Below are positions 21,760 through 31,768 of a DNA stretch of 64,000 nt, one piece after another (within the stretch, counting starts at the first letter, position 1; each line of letters opens with the position of its first letter). The notes beneath the pieces are model-generated. The model saw only the letters and a program-made list of their open reading frames with translations. It did not search any database and was not told the origin of the DNA. Origin of the DNA: Magnolia sinica (taxonomy: Eukaryota > Streptophyta > Magnoliopsida > Magnoliales > Magnoliaceae); contig NC_080585.1 of the NCBI RefSeq assembly GCF_029962835.1, positions 57,647,443-57,711,442 of the forward strand. Reading direction: 5' to 3'. The position numbers and the translations under genes were made by a program.

Positions 21760-23050
21760 TATTCACTTGCTACCCCAAGTGCAGGTTTGTGAAGTAGTAA
21801 TAATCTCGGTGAGACCAAGATCAAATCCATAGGAACTTTCTATGTGTGTGTTTCTTAAATCAACTAAAGTTTAGACTAAAACTAAATTCTGAAATAGAAG
21901 AGATAAATGGTGATAAATTATCAATAATAATGAGAAAACTAGAGCACCAAGGGTCTACTTGTAGTTATTATGATGCTACCTTGATTCAATTGAACACAAC
22001 TGGAATCGAAGTCCTATCCTATCCAATTGGATAATAGAGAAGTTAAAACAGAATCTGAACTTTCATTAGTTTAGTTCCCTCATGAAGTATCAATATAATG
22101 ATCGTAGGGACTACCATGCCCATAGATGATGACAGATCACAAAATTTACAGATTACACAATTACAAAACAGGTAAGAAGATATTAAAATCTTCCCTAGCA
22201 TCTACTATACTTGCAGTCAAAATAAATCATAAAAAACTGAAAATATTCCTTCATTTAAACTAATAATTAATGAAAGTTCAACATAAACTTAAATCAAAGT
22301 AAAATAAATATCAAAATAAACTACAAGCTTCACCTCTTAGCTCTAGGTAAGAGATTTTGCCAACCAAAGATATGATTGAAACTAAAACTCTTAAACAAAA
22401 CATGAAAAATGAACTAGAACGGAAAATTCGATGAAGATGGAAGACTCCTTGAAGTTCTCCAACACCTTGCTCTACTCCTCCTAACATAATTCGTACTTAG
22501 AATCTCCTAAAAGACCCCTATTTATAAGCTTTGATCGGACCGACTTTGAAATTGCCTTAATTTACACAGTCGACTTACGCTTCAGCTGCTGCCGACTGAT
22601 TTCGGTCGCACCAAACTTGAACCTTCAGATGGACCAAACTAACCTTCAGTCAAACCAAACCTAGCTTTGGTCACACCGAATTAGGATTCGGTAGCTCTAA
22701 AAATCTATGTTCCTTTCTGGATTGTTTTGTGCAACTTTGGTTGGATTAAAGGTTGAGCCGAACAGTCTGTTTTCTGCTGTTAATATTGTGATTTTTCCAG
22801 TCCTTTCTTCTTCCTTGGCAGTTGATTTTGGATTTTTGGCTTGTAAATTTTCATTATTAACCTCCAAATCTTCAAGCCTCACTTTGGTAATCTTTTAAGC
22901 ATTAATTCACCGTTTTTAGCGTCTTTTTCTCCAAAGCTCTCGAAATCACTTCGTAAGAGAAAACAAGGGAAAATAAATCAATTAAGCATTATCATGTTCA
23001 TAAAACTAATGAATAAATAGGGAGAAATATACAATATTTCATACTCAACA
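21760..23050 (-). repeat. 5' LTR of minus-strand Athila-like element
   Basis: Runs on minus from TGTTGAGTATGAAATATTG (23050) to GTGAATA (21760), a decayed form of the TGTTGAGGGT...GTGAACA ends of the intact element at 31769. Size 1291 bp. It carries a TATA box (22519-22526) preceded by a repeated TTTGGTNNNACCGAA-like word (22560-22695), the conserved stem-loop (22331-22355) and the U5 stem-loop (21805-21819). The 3' LTR is absent. Confidence 0.8.
22519..22526 (-). promoter_or_regulatory. TATA box of minus-strand Athila-like LTR
   Basis: TATTTATA on plus (TATAAATA on minus). In element orientation it lies just downstream of the cluster of short inverted words at 22560-22695. Confidence 0.55.
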
Positions 23051-23719
23051 CCTAACCCCTTTCTTTTTCATAACCAAGGCCCTTAACTAGAATCCATAAC
23101 GTATGAGTCACTCGAGTCGGGAATTCTTTGATTTTTCCGATATCAAGGCGATTCCACGGATTCTAGCCAACCGTGGATTCTAGAGCCTTTCTTTGGCTAG
23201 TGGTGACTCCATGAAGTACTCAGACGAGTCATTCTGTGAAACCTTATAAAAGGTATTGCACAACCAAGGAAATTAAACCAAGCCAACATATCGATCCCAC
23301 CTTACACTGGGGCTCATCGTCCAAGGATACGAGTAAGTTACAAGGGGCGTTATGGGCAGGACGAGCATAAGCATCATTACTTTCTCTTCTCAACCCCTCC
23401 GTGGTTTGGGCATGGAGTTTTTAGCTTTAGGTTCAACCATATTTGGAATTTCATATATGGGCCTAATGGCTAATGGCCCGTGTCAAATTAGCACACATGC
23501 ATTTGCATTCTAGATTTGTGAATGATGTATGCTTTATGACTTGGCAGAACTCTGGATCCTATCACATCAGACGTCCAAGTAAATTCTAGTTATATATCTA
23601 TTATTTTATGCATAAATATTCATTTGTTCGACTCGATGCAACCATCAGATTGTCAAACCCGTTTGGACGCCTCATGATCATCCCAAAGGAGAAAAATCCA
23701 CCCTTGAGCATTCATAGAA

Positions 23720-23737
23720 TGGCGACTCCACTGGGGA
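23720..23737 (+). other. Primer-binding site, tRNA-Arg type
   Basis: TGGCGACTCCACTGGGGA complements the 3' end of a plant tRNA-Arg and is the usual primer site in Tat/Ogre-type Gypsy elements. Assignment to the tRNA is from memory. Confidence 0.65.
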
Positions 23738-25299
23738 GTTAACCATTAGCCAAGGTCCGACTTAAAATGCGGGGTTGTGCTTTTTGAGGGGATTCATCTC
23801 TCATAGACCTCAGCCCCTAGCCTCCCAATCCTCGGTCATAGACATAAAATGACACATCAAAAAATAGTTTCGAACCCGAGACTGTAAGTTGCATTCCATC
23901 TGCATATCTTATGTATCAAACTATATCTTATCCTGCCAAGTACCAAATTTTCTATTATCAGCTTGAATACCAAGATTCGACCAGAGTCATTGATGTTCGA
24001 GAAAATTTAGGCAGGACCGGATCAAGATATCAACCTACTTCAAAGTTGAGGTTGGGACAAAAAGGTCTAACAAGAAAATGAGCCCACGAAAAGGAAATTA
24101 TCTATTCATCTACCCACCAATCAAATTCATCAGTGCAAGGATCATCCATCCGAACAACGGGCTAGAGTCCACCCTAGAGGACCAATTACATGGGTCAACC
24201 TTGACAGAGCTGATCGATAAGGGCTTGGATAAGGGGCAGAAGCTTCCCTTCATTGACTAGACCACTCTCCATATCCCATCCGAGCTGCAAAAACTCAAGG
24301 ATCTCCAATGCCTCGGGGAGTACCCAGACTCCACATCTGCTGCTAACTTGGAGTCCAATCCCAGATCCATCATGACACTTGGTCACAATGGTGAAGATCC
24401 GCCTACAGAATTCTGTAGCCTTGCCTCCTAAGGGGAGGAGCATAAAGCATCAATCAAATCACTATCCCCATGATGGCAGAATAAGCTGACGAATCCTTTA
24501 AAGATGTCAGTCACAATAAAGGTAGCCCCTAAGTTATAGTGTCGTCTTGCTCAAGGTCCATAAAAATTTAAAAGCCATAATAATCATAAAAACATTCAAG
24601 ACTCCAAAAAAGACAAAATTGTCCAAAATCCAAAAAAAAAAAAAAATAAACAAAACAAAATTTTCAAAAGAGGAATAAAAAATTTAAAAACCTTTGGAAA
24701 AAATCAACAATAAAATGTCAAGCTTATCTAACGACCCACATGAATTCGAAGTGGATTTTTGCGATTTCAATCAAGAAGTAAACTTCAAACTCATGGGTTT
24801 GGAGGAAAGCAAAGACTTTTATGGGAAATGATGATTCGACTCCTGAACTAGAGAACCTCCTCGAAAATTTCAATTCAAAAGCCAATACCATTCTTGACGA
24901 CTTCAAAATCGTAAACCTGGAGGGTATTAGAAATCCCTAAGAAAGTGCATATTGAAAAATTCCTACCCCTGAGAAATAAGTAGAGAAAGAGTGAATTCTC
25001 GAAACCACAATTATCAAATTTTGGCTTTCCTCAAGTCTGAACTTGACAAGGACCCATCTTTTTGCCTATAAGTCAAAGTGACACATGATAGTCACCCTTG
25101 ATATGCCAACATTAAGCCATGTTTAAAAACCTAGACGTACTATAAAGATAAAACACACAAATCATCACTTTGCAACCTAAATCATGATTCATAGCGACAT
25201 TCCATACAAGCAAATCTTTCAACCAGATCTTGTTGCTATATGTGGACAAAATAGTTGCAGTGAAAATCATCTTTGAAGTCCACAAAGTAGTTTGGGATC

Positions 25300-25610
25300 T
25301 ACGCATGAATAAGCACATGATGACTAAAGAAGATCTTATGGCAATGATGCCATGAGATGTATATGGAGTCAGATTACTACCAGTATGTCAAGAAAAGCTT
25401 CAAATGTCAAGAGGGCGCAAATCACATCCATGCGCTCGCTCCTAAAATTTACAACCTAACAACATCCTGGCCCTTTTCAATGTGCGATATTGATATCATT
25501 GGCTAAAGTGAGTCCAAAAGCATTTAACAATCGCAAATGCATCCTCACAGTGGTCGGTTACTTCACTAAATGGGTGGGAGCCAACGCAGTGGGGATCTTG
25601 AAAAAAAATC
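25300..25610 (+). pseudogene. Tat/Ogre-like integrase remnant
   Basis: Three frames contribute: HMMTKEDLMAMM (25316-25350), then MESDYYQYVKKSFKCQEGAN and HIHALAPKIYN with TSWPFSMCDIDIIG (about 25363-25504), then SPKAFNNRKCILTVVGYFTKWVGANAVG (about 25510-25600). This is the end of the HHCC finger and the start of the integrase core with the first catalytic Asp (IDIIG), as in Tat-type pol. A stop follows DIIG, and the rest of the core with the second Asp and Glu is lost in A-rich sequence. Confidence 0.75.
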
Positions 25611-26370
25611 CAAATTTTCAAAAAATCCAAATATTTCAAATTTTGTTTCAATGTGTCCAACATCCATACACTAATTAGTCTTCCATACTTCTCAATGGGT
25701 TCCAATGCAACATTAATACGTGGTTTTGGTTTTCACTTACGCTTCTATTTTCTCTGAGATCATATCTGAATACAAGATGGCCAGCCAGAACTCTCAATGT
25801 CAGTCCAATCATCTCGAAATATGGATAAAAGATCTCTAGATTAGTGCAACCGCACCCCAAATTGTGAAAAGATATTTTATGAACCAAAGTTACAAAATCA
25901 AGAACTCAAATGGCTAAAAGGTTAAACTATTCAGCTCTAGTTTAGGACACTTGCAAGACTATTGCATTGTAATGCGGGAGATCTGTAAGGCTGCGAAATG
26001 TGCATGTAACTGTTTATTATAAACAATAGGCCTTGCAAGAGATCCTAGAGGATTGTGTAGCACCAAAAAAGTGCTTTTTCCATATCTAAGCAGGTTCACT
26101 CATAAGGCCGCAAAAAAACATAAAGGCTCTAACCACTTAACATCTAGACTAGCAAAGTTCTTCAATGCATACACTAATCAATGACATGAAAGGGTTGCTA
26201 TCAGATATTATAACGTTTTCTCCAACCCTCATGAGTTATCTGAATTAAGCTTCTCAATTACGACACTCTAGTAAGCAAAAAAAGCCAATCAAATCTTTAT
26301 CTAATCCAGAGTAGGGTTTCAACTTGCTTTGACTTTCGATTTTACTCCAACCTCCCCCAAAGGGGGCATG

Positions 26371-27260
26371 TGTAGACACCCCACTATTAGACCATGATTA
26401 ATTTGGGCTTTTGACTTCATTTGACTCCTAATCAAAGTGGATACATGGTTGAAAATGGACCAGATCAGACACCCTGATAGAACTGGCTGGTGTGGGTACA
26501 TGTCATGCCAAGACGAGAGCTGAGGCTCCTCGAGCTCAAGTTGTACGAACGGTTCAAAGGAGATCAAAGTAACATGGGCTACACAATGATATATTTATCT
26601 TGTCTACACTGATTATCCATTTGGTGAGATCATTTTAGATTTTGCTCCCAAAAATGAGTAATTTCCAAGGCTCAAGTGGACCGCACCATACGTAACAATG
26701 GGGACAATGATTTTCACTGTTAAAACATTTATAGTGTGATCCACTTGAATTTTTGGATCCATAACATTTACTTTCCATCCAATCTGTTCGTAATGGAATG
26801 AAGACCTAGATGAAGAGAAAAAATAAATTTCATATGTTAGAACTCTATAAGGTGGGCCTTATTGATCAACGGTCTAGATTGATCTGATAGTTGGACTATG
26901 TGATCGGGTAAACCAGTGGACCCCACTTTAGTGTGATTCACGTAAAGTATATGCGTATGAATGCGTAAGGAGTTAGAGTGCTATAGCTTGATACGTAGAG
27001 CTATTTGAGTTTGACTGGGATAAGACAGTGTGGAGCCGTAGGAGAGAGTTGTGATGGGTTTCAAACTCTCATCCCCGCATAATCTATACAAGTTAGCTAC
27101 ATCCCCGATCCTACACCATCGTAGAAAGATAAATCCCATCTACTGTTTTGCAAATGGGTGTGAAGGAGAGGAAGATCCTAGCATTATTTTTCTGGTATTT
27201 TGCTTCTTCGTACATGGCGTCTCAATTAAGTAAGTCATCTAAACCGTAGTTCTCTATGTC
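26371..27260 (+). repeat. Putative 3' LTR of Tat/Ogre-like fragment
   Basis: Begins TGTAGACACCCCACTATT right after the polypurine tract, a start typical of Tat LTRs. The right edge is uncertain. Near 27312 the phrase 'ttgatatcaaagcc' could be a decayed initiator-Met PBS of another Copia element, so part of this interval may belong to a different LTR. A MITE fragment is embedded (26585-26900). Confidence 0.5.
26585..26900. mobile_element. Foldback MITE fragment inside the Tat-like LTR
   Basis: Contains 'ggtgagatcattttagatt', 'ctcaagtggaccgcaccata', 'gtgtgatccacttgaattttt' and 'ccatccaatctgttcgtaatg' in family order. The inverted pair 'caagtggaccgcac' and 'gtgtgatccacttg' shows the foldback symmetry. 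Confidence 0.6.
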
Positions 27261-27557
27261 CTATGCACAACAACATCTCTAGGATTTCTACATTAAACTA
27301 AAATAACAGTTGATATCAAAGCCACTGTGCATAGGTATGGATGATCGGATTCAGCTATTCTAGATTCAAATTCCATATCAGAAAAATTAGGGTTTTCAAA
27401 TTCGAAACCCATATTGGAAATTAGGGTTTTCCAACTTTATGATGGACTCATAGAACTTGGTGACATCAACGCATCAACCAAATCGGTGGTGGGTGGTACA
27501 CCACCAGCCAATCTGCTTCCACGAGTGACTCGGTTCTAGTCAACTATCATGTTGTTG
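27260..27557. other. Unassigned interval
   Basis: No gene. It contains two copies of 'ttagggttttc(a/c)aa' with 'attcgaaacccatattggaa' between them, and a possible decayed PBS at about 27312. I cannot attach it to a family. Confidence 0.4.
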
Positions 27558-27800
27558 CAATTAGGGGTGTACATCGAACCGGTAGAACCGTGGAACCAGA
27601 CTGGATCTGATCCAATGGTCTGGTTTGGTCTGGTTCTAGACAGCACCGGTTCTGGTTCTGGTTCCAAAATTACAGGAACCATTGGATACAGTTCGGTTCC
27701 AGTTTAGGGGCACGTAGAACCGAACTGAACCGTTAACCGAACCATTGATCCGAACCGTGGATCCGAACCTTGGATTCAAACTGTTGATCCGAACTTAAAG
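27558..27800. mobile_element. 'TAGGGGTGTACA' repeat rich in GAACCG words (hAT-like MITE, partial)
   Basis: Starts TAGGGGTGTACATCGAACCG next to TTGCAAT. Copies at 44906-45099 and 46851-47022 end with the inverse, CCGGTGTGCACCCCTA, next to TTGCA. Short TIRs of this form suit hAT-type elements. The interior is a dense series of GAACC/GGTTC words that can pair in many registers. Here the closing end is not found, so the copy is partial. Confidence 0.55.
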
Positions 27801-27844
27801 ATTAAAACCAAAAAAAACCCTATTTCTTTCTCAGTTTCTCTCAC

Positions 27845-27954
27845 CGTCTCCCTCTCTCTCGTCGTCTCTCACCCTATTAGTAACTACGACCGCATGCGGC
27901 TGCCTAGCCCCTACCCAATCTCTTCTCTCATTGTCTCTCTCTTTCTCTTTCTCA

Positions 27955-28024
<70 letters not shown>
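27845..28024. repeat. Compound (CT)n-(TA)n microsatellite
   Basis: A CT-rich stretch ending in an eight-unit CT run joins about 26 TA units (27972-28024). Apparent coding frames across it are artefacts. Confidence 0.9.
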
Positions 28025-28026
<2 letters not shown>

Positions 28027-28052
28027 TTCTCTCGCCATCTTCCTCTTTCTTC

Positions 28053-28201
28053 ATGATGGCCTGCTCGCCTCCATCCCATTGGCGACAGTCATCGCTAGCG
28101 GTTTTGCTGGATGTGTTCCGCGGCGTTCTTTTCCATAGGGGCATCGTTTCCGTGGTGCTGGCGGAACTCCTTTTGGGGCTAGCTGTAAGACCCGTGTCCT
28201 A
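28053..28201 (+). CDS. Short GC-rich ORF of unknown origin, possible gene fragment
   Basis: A 49-codon frame starts MMACSPPSHWRQSSLAVLLD and ends RPVS. It is markedly GC-rich for this window, and a CT-rich leader and the microsatellite precede it. The last codons already lie in the repeat that starts at 28184 (TGTAAGACCCG), so an original frame would have been interrupted there. I recognise no domain. It may be a captured or truncated host exon or chance coding. Confidence 0.2.
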
Positions 28202-28429
28202 ATCTGTACCATTCCGTTAGCTTCCGCGGTCCTTCCGGTCAAATTCCGGCAACCTTCGCACCGTATTTGGTGTTTGCGCACGATCCTAGGCCAGGTCCCA
28301 CGCACCGACGTCGGCTTGATCCAAAAGTTGTATCATAGCGACCGCGTCGTCGCCGTGATTCCAACGCCGTGACTTGCGCACCGAACCGATACCCAGGCAA
28401 GAAGATGCCGATCAGCGTTTATTCCGAAG

Positions 28430-29160
28430 AAACACCGCGCGTTGCGGATTTCGAGAGAATCTCTACGCAATAAGTCCCACTAATTAACCATAAATGCAAC
28501 CATACCTCAAAGTACTTCACCCATTCCCTCTTTTTCCAAAAGTCCACCATCTTTCCACCTCACCATTCCTCTTTTTCTCATTTTCAACCACAACCATCTC
28601 TCTTCTCCACCAATTTCAAACTAAACCATACCCCTCATCACTCCTTTCTTACAACCATCACTCCACCCATCCCTCCATCCATTATTTCTATCTCTCCCTC
28701 TCATTCTCTAGCAACTTTTCTAAATTTCATGAGAAATTTCACACATCCAACACACTCTCTCAACTTCAAGTGTGGCCCACCCTCTCATCTCCAATCTCAA
28801 CCATTCATCTTTCATCAACCTCCATTAAAAGTGAAGGTAAGGAGCTAAGGAGTCCAAGGGAGCAAGGAGAAGGAAGATAAGGTGGGTGATTTTTCCATTA
28901 TTTAAATTTTAGGGCCCACTTGTTGGTGGGACCCATTTGGATGTATGTGATCTAATCAAGAGGGCCCATAGTGGCGGGGTTCCTCTATCTCACCGTATAT
29001 CTCCCTCTATCTCTCTCCTTCTCTCTCTTTGTAATGGTGTGGATCCCACCAATATGTGCTACATCTACCCCGTCCATCTACATCAGACGGTGTGGCCCAC
29101 TCTATTACAGGTGATGATCCACACCATCCACTGTTTGGATGGGCCCAATGCATCTTTTAT
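28430..29160. other. Non-coding interior, CT-rich
   Basis: Pyrimidine-rich stretch with many TCTC/CCATC words and low G content up to about 28830, then 'gggcccactt' type sequence. The 128-codon frame at 28494-28880 is rich in Ser, Pro, Leu and Phe without domains and I treat it as a by-product of composition. Confidence 0.5.
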
Positions 29161-29285
29161 ATGTATATATATATATATGTATGTTATATTTTATATAATA
29201 TATGTATATAATGTATAATATAATATGTATTTATATATATATATAATATAAGATAAATACTATATGTATATGTATATATATATTG
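29160..29285. repeat. TA-rich imperfect microsatellite
   Basis: TATATA and TATG words make up the whole stretch, without a perfect long unit. It sits beside MITE-like sequence (29285 onward), as at 5305-6016. Confidence 0.85.
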
Positions 29286-29814
29286 GTGGGCCACGTCCCC
29301 GTGGGACCCACCACAATGCTGTGAAAATGTAAATCGTCCAGCGTCCCTGGACGCTGGACGTTGCAAACAGTGGAGTGTCATGTGTGTGTGCTTTAAAAAA
29401 AAAAAAAAAGAAGGGAAGGGAGAGGTGGGCCACTCATGTAGGCCCCACCTTGATGCTTGTATGTAATCCAAGCCGTCCATCTTCTTCTTCAGATCATTTT
29501 AGGCGTTGAGCCGAAAAATGATCTCAATATGAGCTGATGGTGGGCCATAGCATAGCGAACAAGTTTTCTACCATTGAAATCCATCCCGACGCTTCTGTAT
29601 ATCAGAAAATTATTCAATATTGGTCTTAATAGACTTGTATCGAGCCGCAGGGGCCAATGAATGGTGTGGATCTTACTGAAGCGGGCCCCGCCTGGAAAAA
29701 ACTGTAGAAAAACGAATTTTTCAAAAAAAACAAAATAAAGAAGAAAGCAGCAGAGCTACTGCTGCTGTTGTCAGCGCTACGCAGGCGCTAGACATGGACG
29801 GGCGGACGGGCATG

Positions 29815-30095
29815 GGTCACGGCCCTCCTGTGGGCCCCACCTTGACGCCTTTCACGCCATGCATTTGATGGGTCCCCTAGGACCAGCCGTCCATCCAAAA
29901 ACTCATCTGAAAACGGAACTCAGGCGGGCCATACCATCTAAAATCATGTGAAGACATGCCTAAAACATATAAAATCGTTGGTGGGGCCTACCTGAGTCTT
30001 GGATGTAAATGAAACTTGATTTGGACCCTTAAAATTGTGGGACACACGCAATGAATGGGCTGGATTGTGAATCACATCTCGGTGGGCCCGAAACA
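29815..30095. mobile_element. Copy of the 5400-type MITE interior
   Basis: Shares GTGGGCCCCACCTTGACG, 'catttgatgggtcccct', 'ggcgggccataccatctaaaatcatgtg' and 'cacatctcggtgggcccg' with 5450-5740 at high similarity. The terminal hairpin repeats are not present. Confidence 0.75.
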
Positions 30096-30125
30096 AAAAA
30101 ATAATAATAATAATAATAATAATAA
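30096..30125. repeat. (AAT)n microsatellite
   Basis: Nine AAT-type units between two MITE copies. A second AAT tract lies at 48501-48530. Confidence 0.9.
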
Positions 30126-30184
30126 AATTTTTAAAGCAGTAGCTACTGCTGCAGTGACGAGCGGACGGTCGCTGGGGCCTCACG

Positions 30185-30472
30185 GCTCCAGCTGTGGGCC
30201 CCCACGGTGATGAGTTTCGATCATCAACACCGAGCATTTGATGGGTCCCCTTTGATTATGGTCTGTCCCCAAAAATCGGCCGTATACTGATCTCAAGTGG
30301 GCCACACCATCCAAAAATCATGTGAATATATGCCTAAAACATATAAAATTATTTGGTGGGGCCGACCTGAAATTTGGATGCGGTTGAAACTTGGTTTGGA
30401 TGGTCAACCAGGTGGGACACACATGATGGGTGGACTGGATTTGCAAATCACATTACAGTGGACCCCCAGGTC
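30185..30472. mobile_element. Second adjacent copy of the 5400-type MITE interior
   Basis: Reads GTGGGCCCCCACGGTGATGA, 'catcaacaccgagcatttgatgggtcccc', 'cccaaaaatcggccgtatac' and 'gtgggacacacatgatgggtggactggatttgcaaatcacat', in the same order as 5455-5715. It runs directly into the minisatellite at 30473. Confidence 0.75.
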
Positions 30473-30703
30473 CACGTGACCTTACAAACAGGTTGGCTGG
30501 CAAATAAATATTACCGTGGGCTAGGCCCACGTGACCCTATCCACGGGCTGCATGGCAAATAAACATCCTGGTGGGCCCCCTGGTCCCGTGACCTTATGAA
30601 TAAGTTGGATTTCAAATGAACATTTCAGTGGGCCTTACCCAAGGTCCAAGTGACCTTATGAATAGGTTGGATTTCAAATAAATATTATGGTGGGCCCTAG
30701 GCC
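30473..30703. repeat. Four-unit minisatellite made from a MITE segment
   Basis: Units at 30473-30527, 30528-30584, 30585-30646 and 30647-30703 (55-62 bp). Each reads roughly CACGTGACCTTATGAA, a 'taggttggatttcaaataaat' middle and 'gtgggcc' at the end. The unit equals the middle of the foldback MITE family, for example 'gacctagtgaatagattggatggaaaatgaacgttatggtgggccc' at 48950-48995. Confidence 0.8.
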
Positions 30704-31020
30704 CATGTGATGGAGCCATATTGATGTATTTCTGGCCGTTGGGGAGGCCCACCTTGATATATATATAAGGCCCATGAGATTAGGCCCATTCGACGTATTG
30801 GTGGCCCGTTGTCGAGGCCCACTCTGATATATATAAGGCCCATGTTACGAGACCCATTGTGATGTTTTCAAAGGCCCATGGAGTATGACCCATTGCAATG
30901 TACATGAGGCCATTGATGCGGCCCACTTGACTTATATAAGGCCCATATGAGGCAGCCCACTTAATGAACCTAAGGTTAGGACGAGGCCCAATAAGATGTA
31001 AATAGGTCCATTACAATATG
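30704..31020. repeat. Degenerate array of 'aggcccat' units
   Basis: Continues directly from the minisatellite. Units such as 'cccaccttgatatatataaggcccat' repeat about eight times and match the array at 18336-18740. Confidence 0.7.
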
Positions 31021-31768
31021 TGATTCATGGAAGGCCATTCCTTGGGAGCGATGTTGGTTTGACGTCCACATTGATAATGTTGGTTAAATGTCCGCATTAT
31101 AGCTCTCCCTAAGGCCCTCTGATAGGCCCAAACTTGTGGTAAGTAGGCCGTCTAGGCCCATCTCCATTATACCTAGAACCCATCTCTTATTACATGTTTA
31201 GTATAGATGCATGATTCATGATCATTCGCACCATATGTATGCCTGATGTGAGGAATGACCGATCATAGCATATACCTTTGGATAGACTGTTTATGGGCTC
31301 CCTGATAGGCGGAGTTGCCTCATATAAGTGCATGGTATATACAGGGCTGTTGCATGACTGATAGTATGATTCATGCACTTGCATTTGTGTGATTGTAGTT
31401 ACTGTATGCCCTAGCGACATCAGGGCCATAGCCTCCACAGATACATCGTGGATGGCAGGATTGGAGACCGGAAATATTTGGTTCTAGCATACGGGCACCA
31501 TAGATGTCCCTGGGTGAAAATTCCTAAACCCGATGGTACCAGAGGATGACTCCAATGTCGAGACCGAGTGGATATATGAGCGCACGAGGGCCGAATACCA
31601 GGAGGTCGTGTCTCCCACTGTGTCGTGGTCGGTTGGAAATGGGTGTGGCCTTACTCGCCCGAGGGTAGGGGGCAATACTAGGCTGAGTTTGACCAGCTCG
31701 TGAATGGGTCCGCTATCGACGTGCCGGATAGGTATTGGTAGACTATTGGCCACGCGAATAGTGAGGTT

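Larger units (their letters stand above)
23051..26370 (+). mobile_element. Tat/Ogre-like Gypsy fragment (leader, internal remnants, PPT)
   Basis: The PBS at 23720-23737 is of tRNA-Arg type, as in Tat/Ogre elements. An integrase remnant follows near 25365-25610, and a purine tract (AAAGGGGGCATG, 26359-26370) precedes an LTR that starts TGTAGACACCCC. The left 670 bp would be U5/leader of the 5' LTR, but its start is not seen because the minus-strand Athila-like LTR abuts it. Between 23740 and 25300 only short broken frames remain, with A-rich runs at 24632-24646. RT and RNase H are not recognisable, so the element is heavily deleted. Confidence 0.65.

Noticed and set aside
27305..27330. Possible initiator tRNA-Met PBS (ttgatatcaaagcc)
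   Set aside because: Two mismatches to the Copia PBS and no matching LTR pair. Mentioned only as an alternative in the Tat-like LTR entry.
28494..28880. 128-codon Ser/Pro/Phe-rich ORF
   Set aside because: The strand is pyrimidine-rich with few G residues, which alone keeps the frame open. No domain or splice context is seen.
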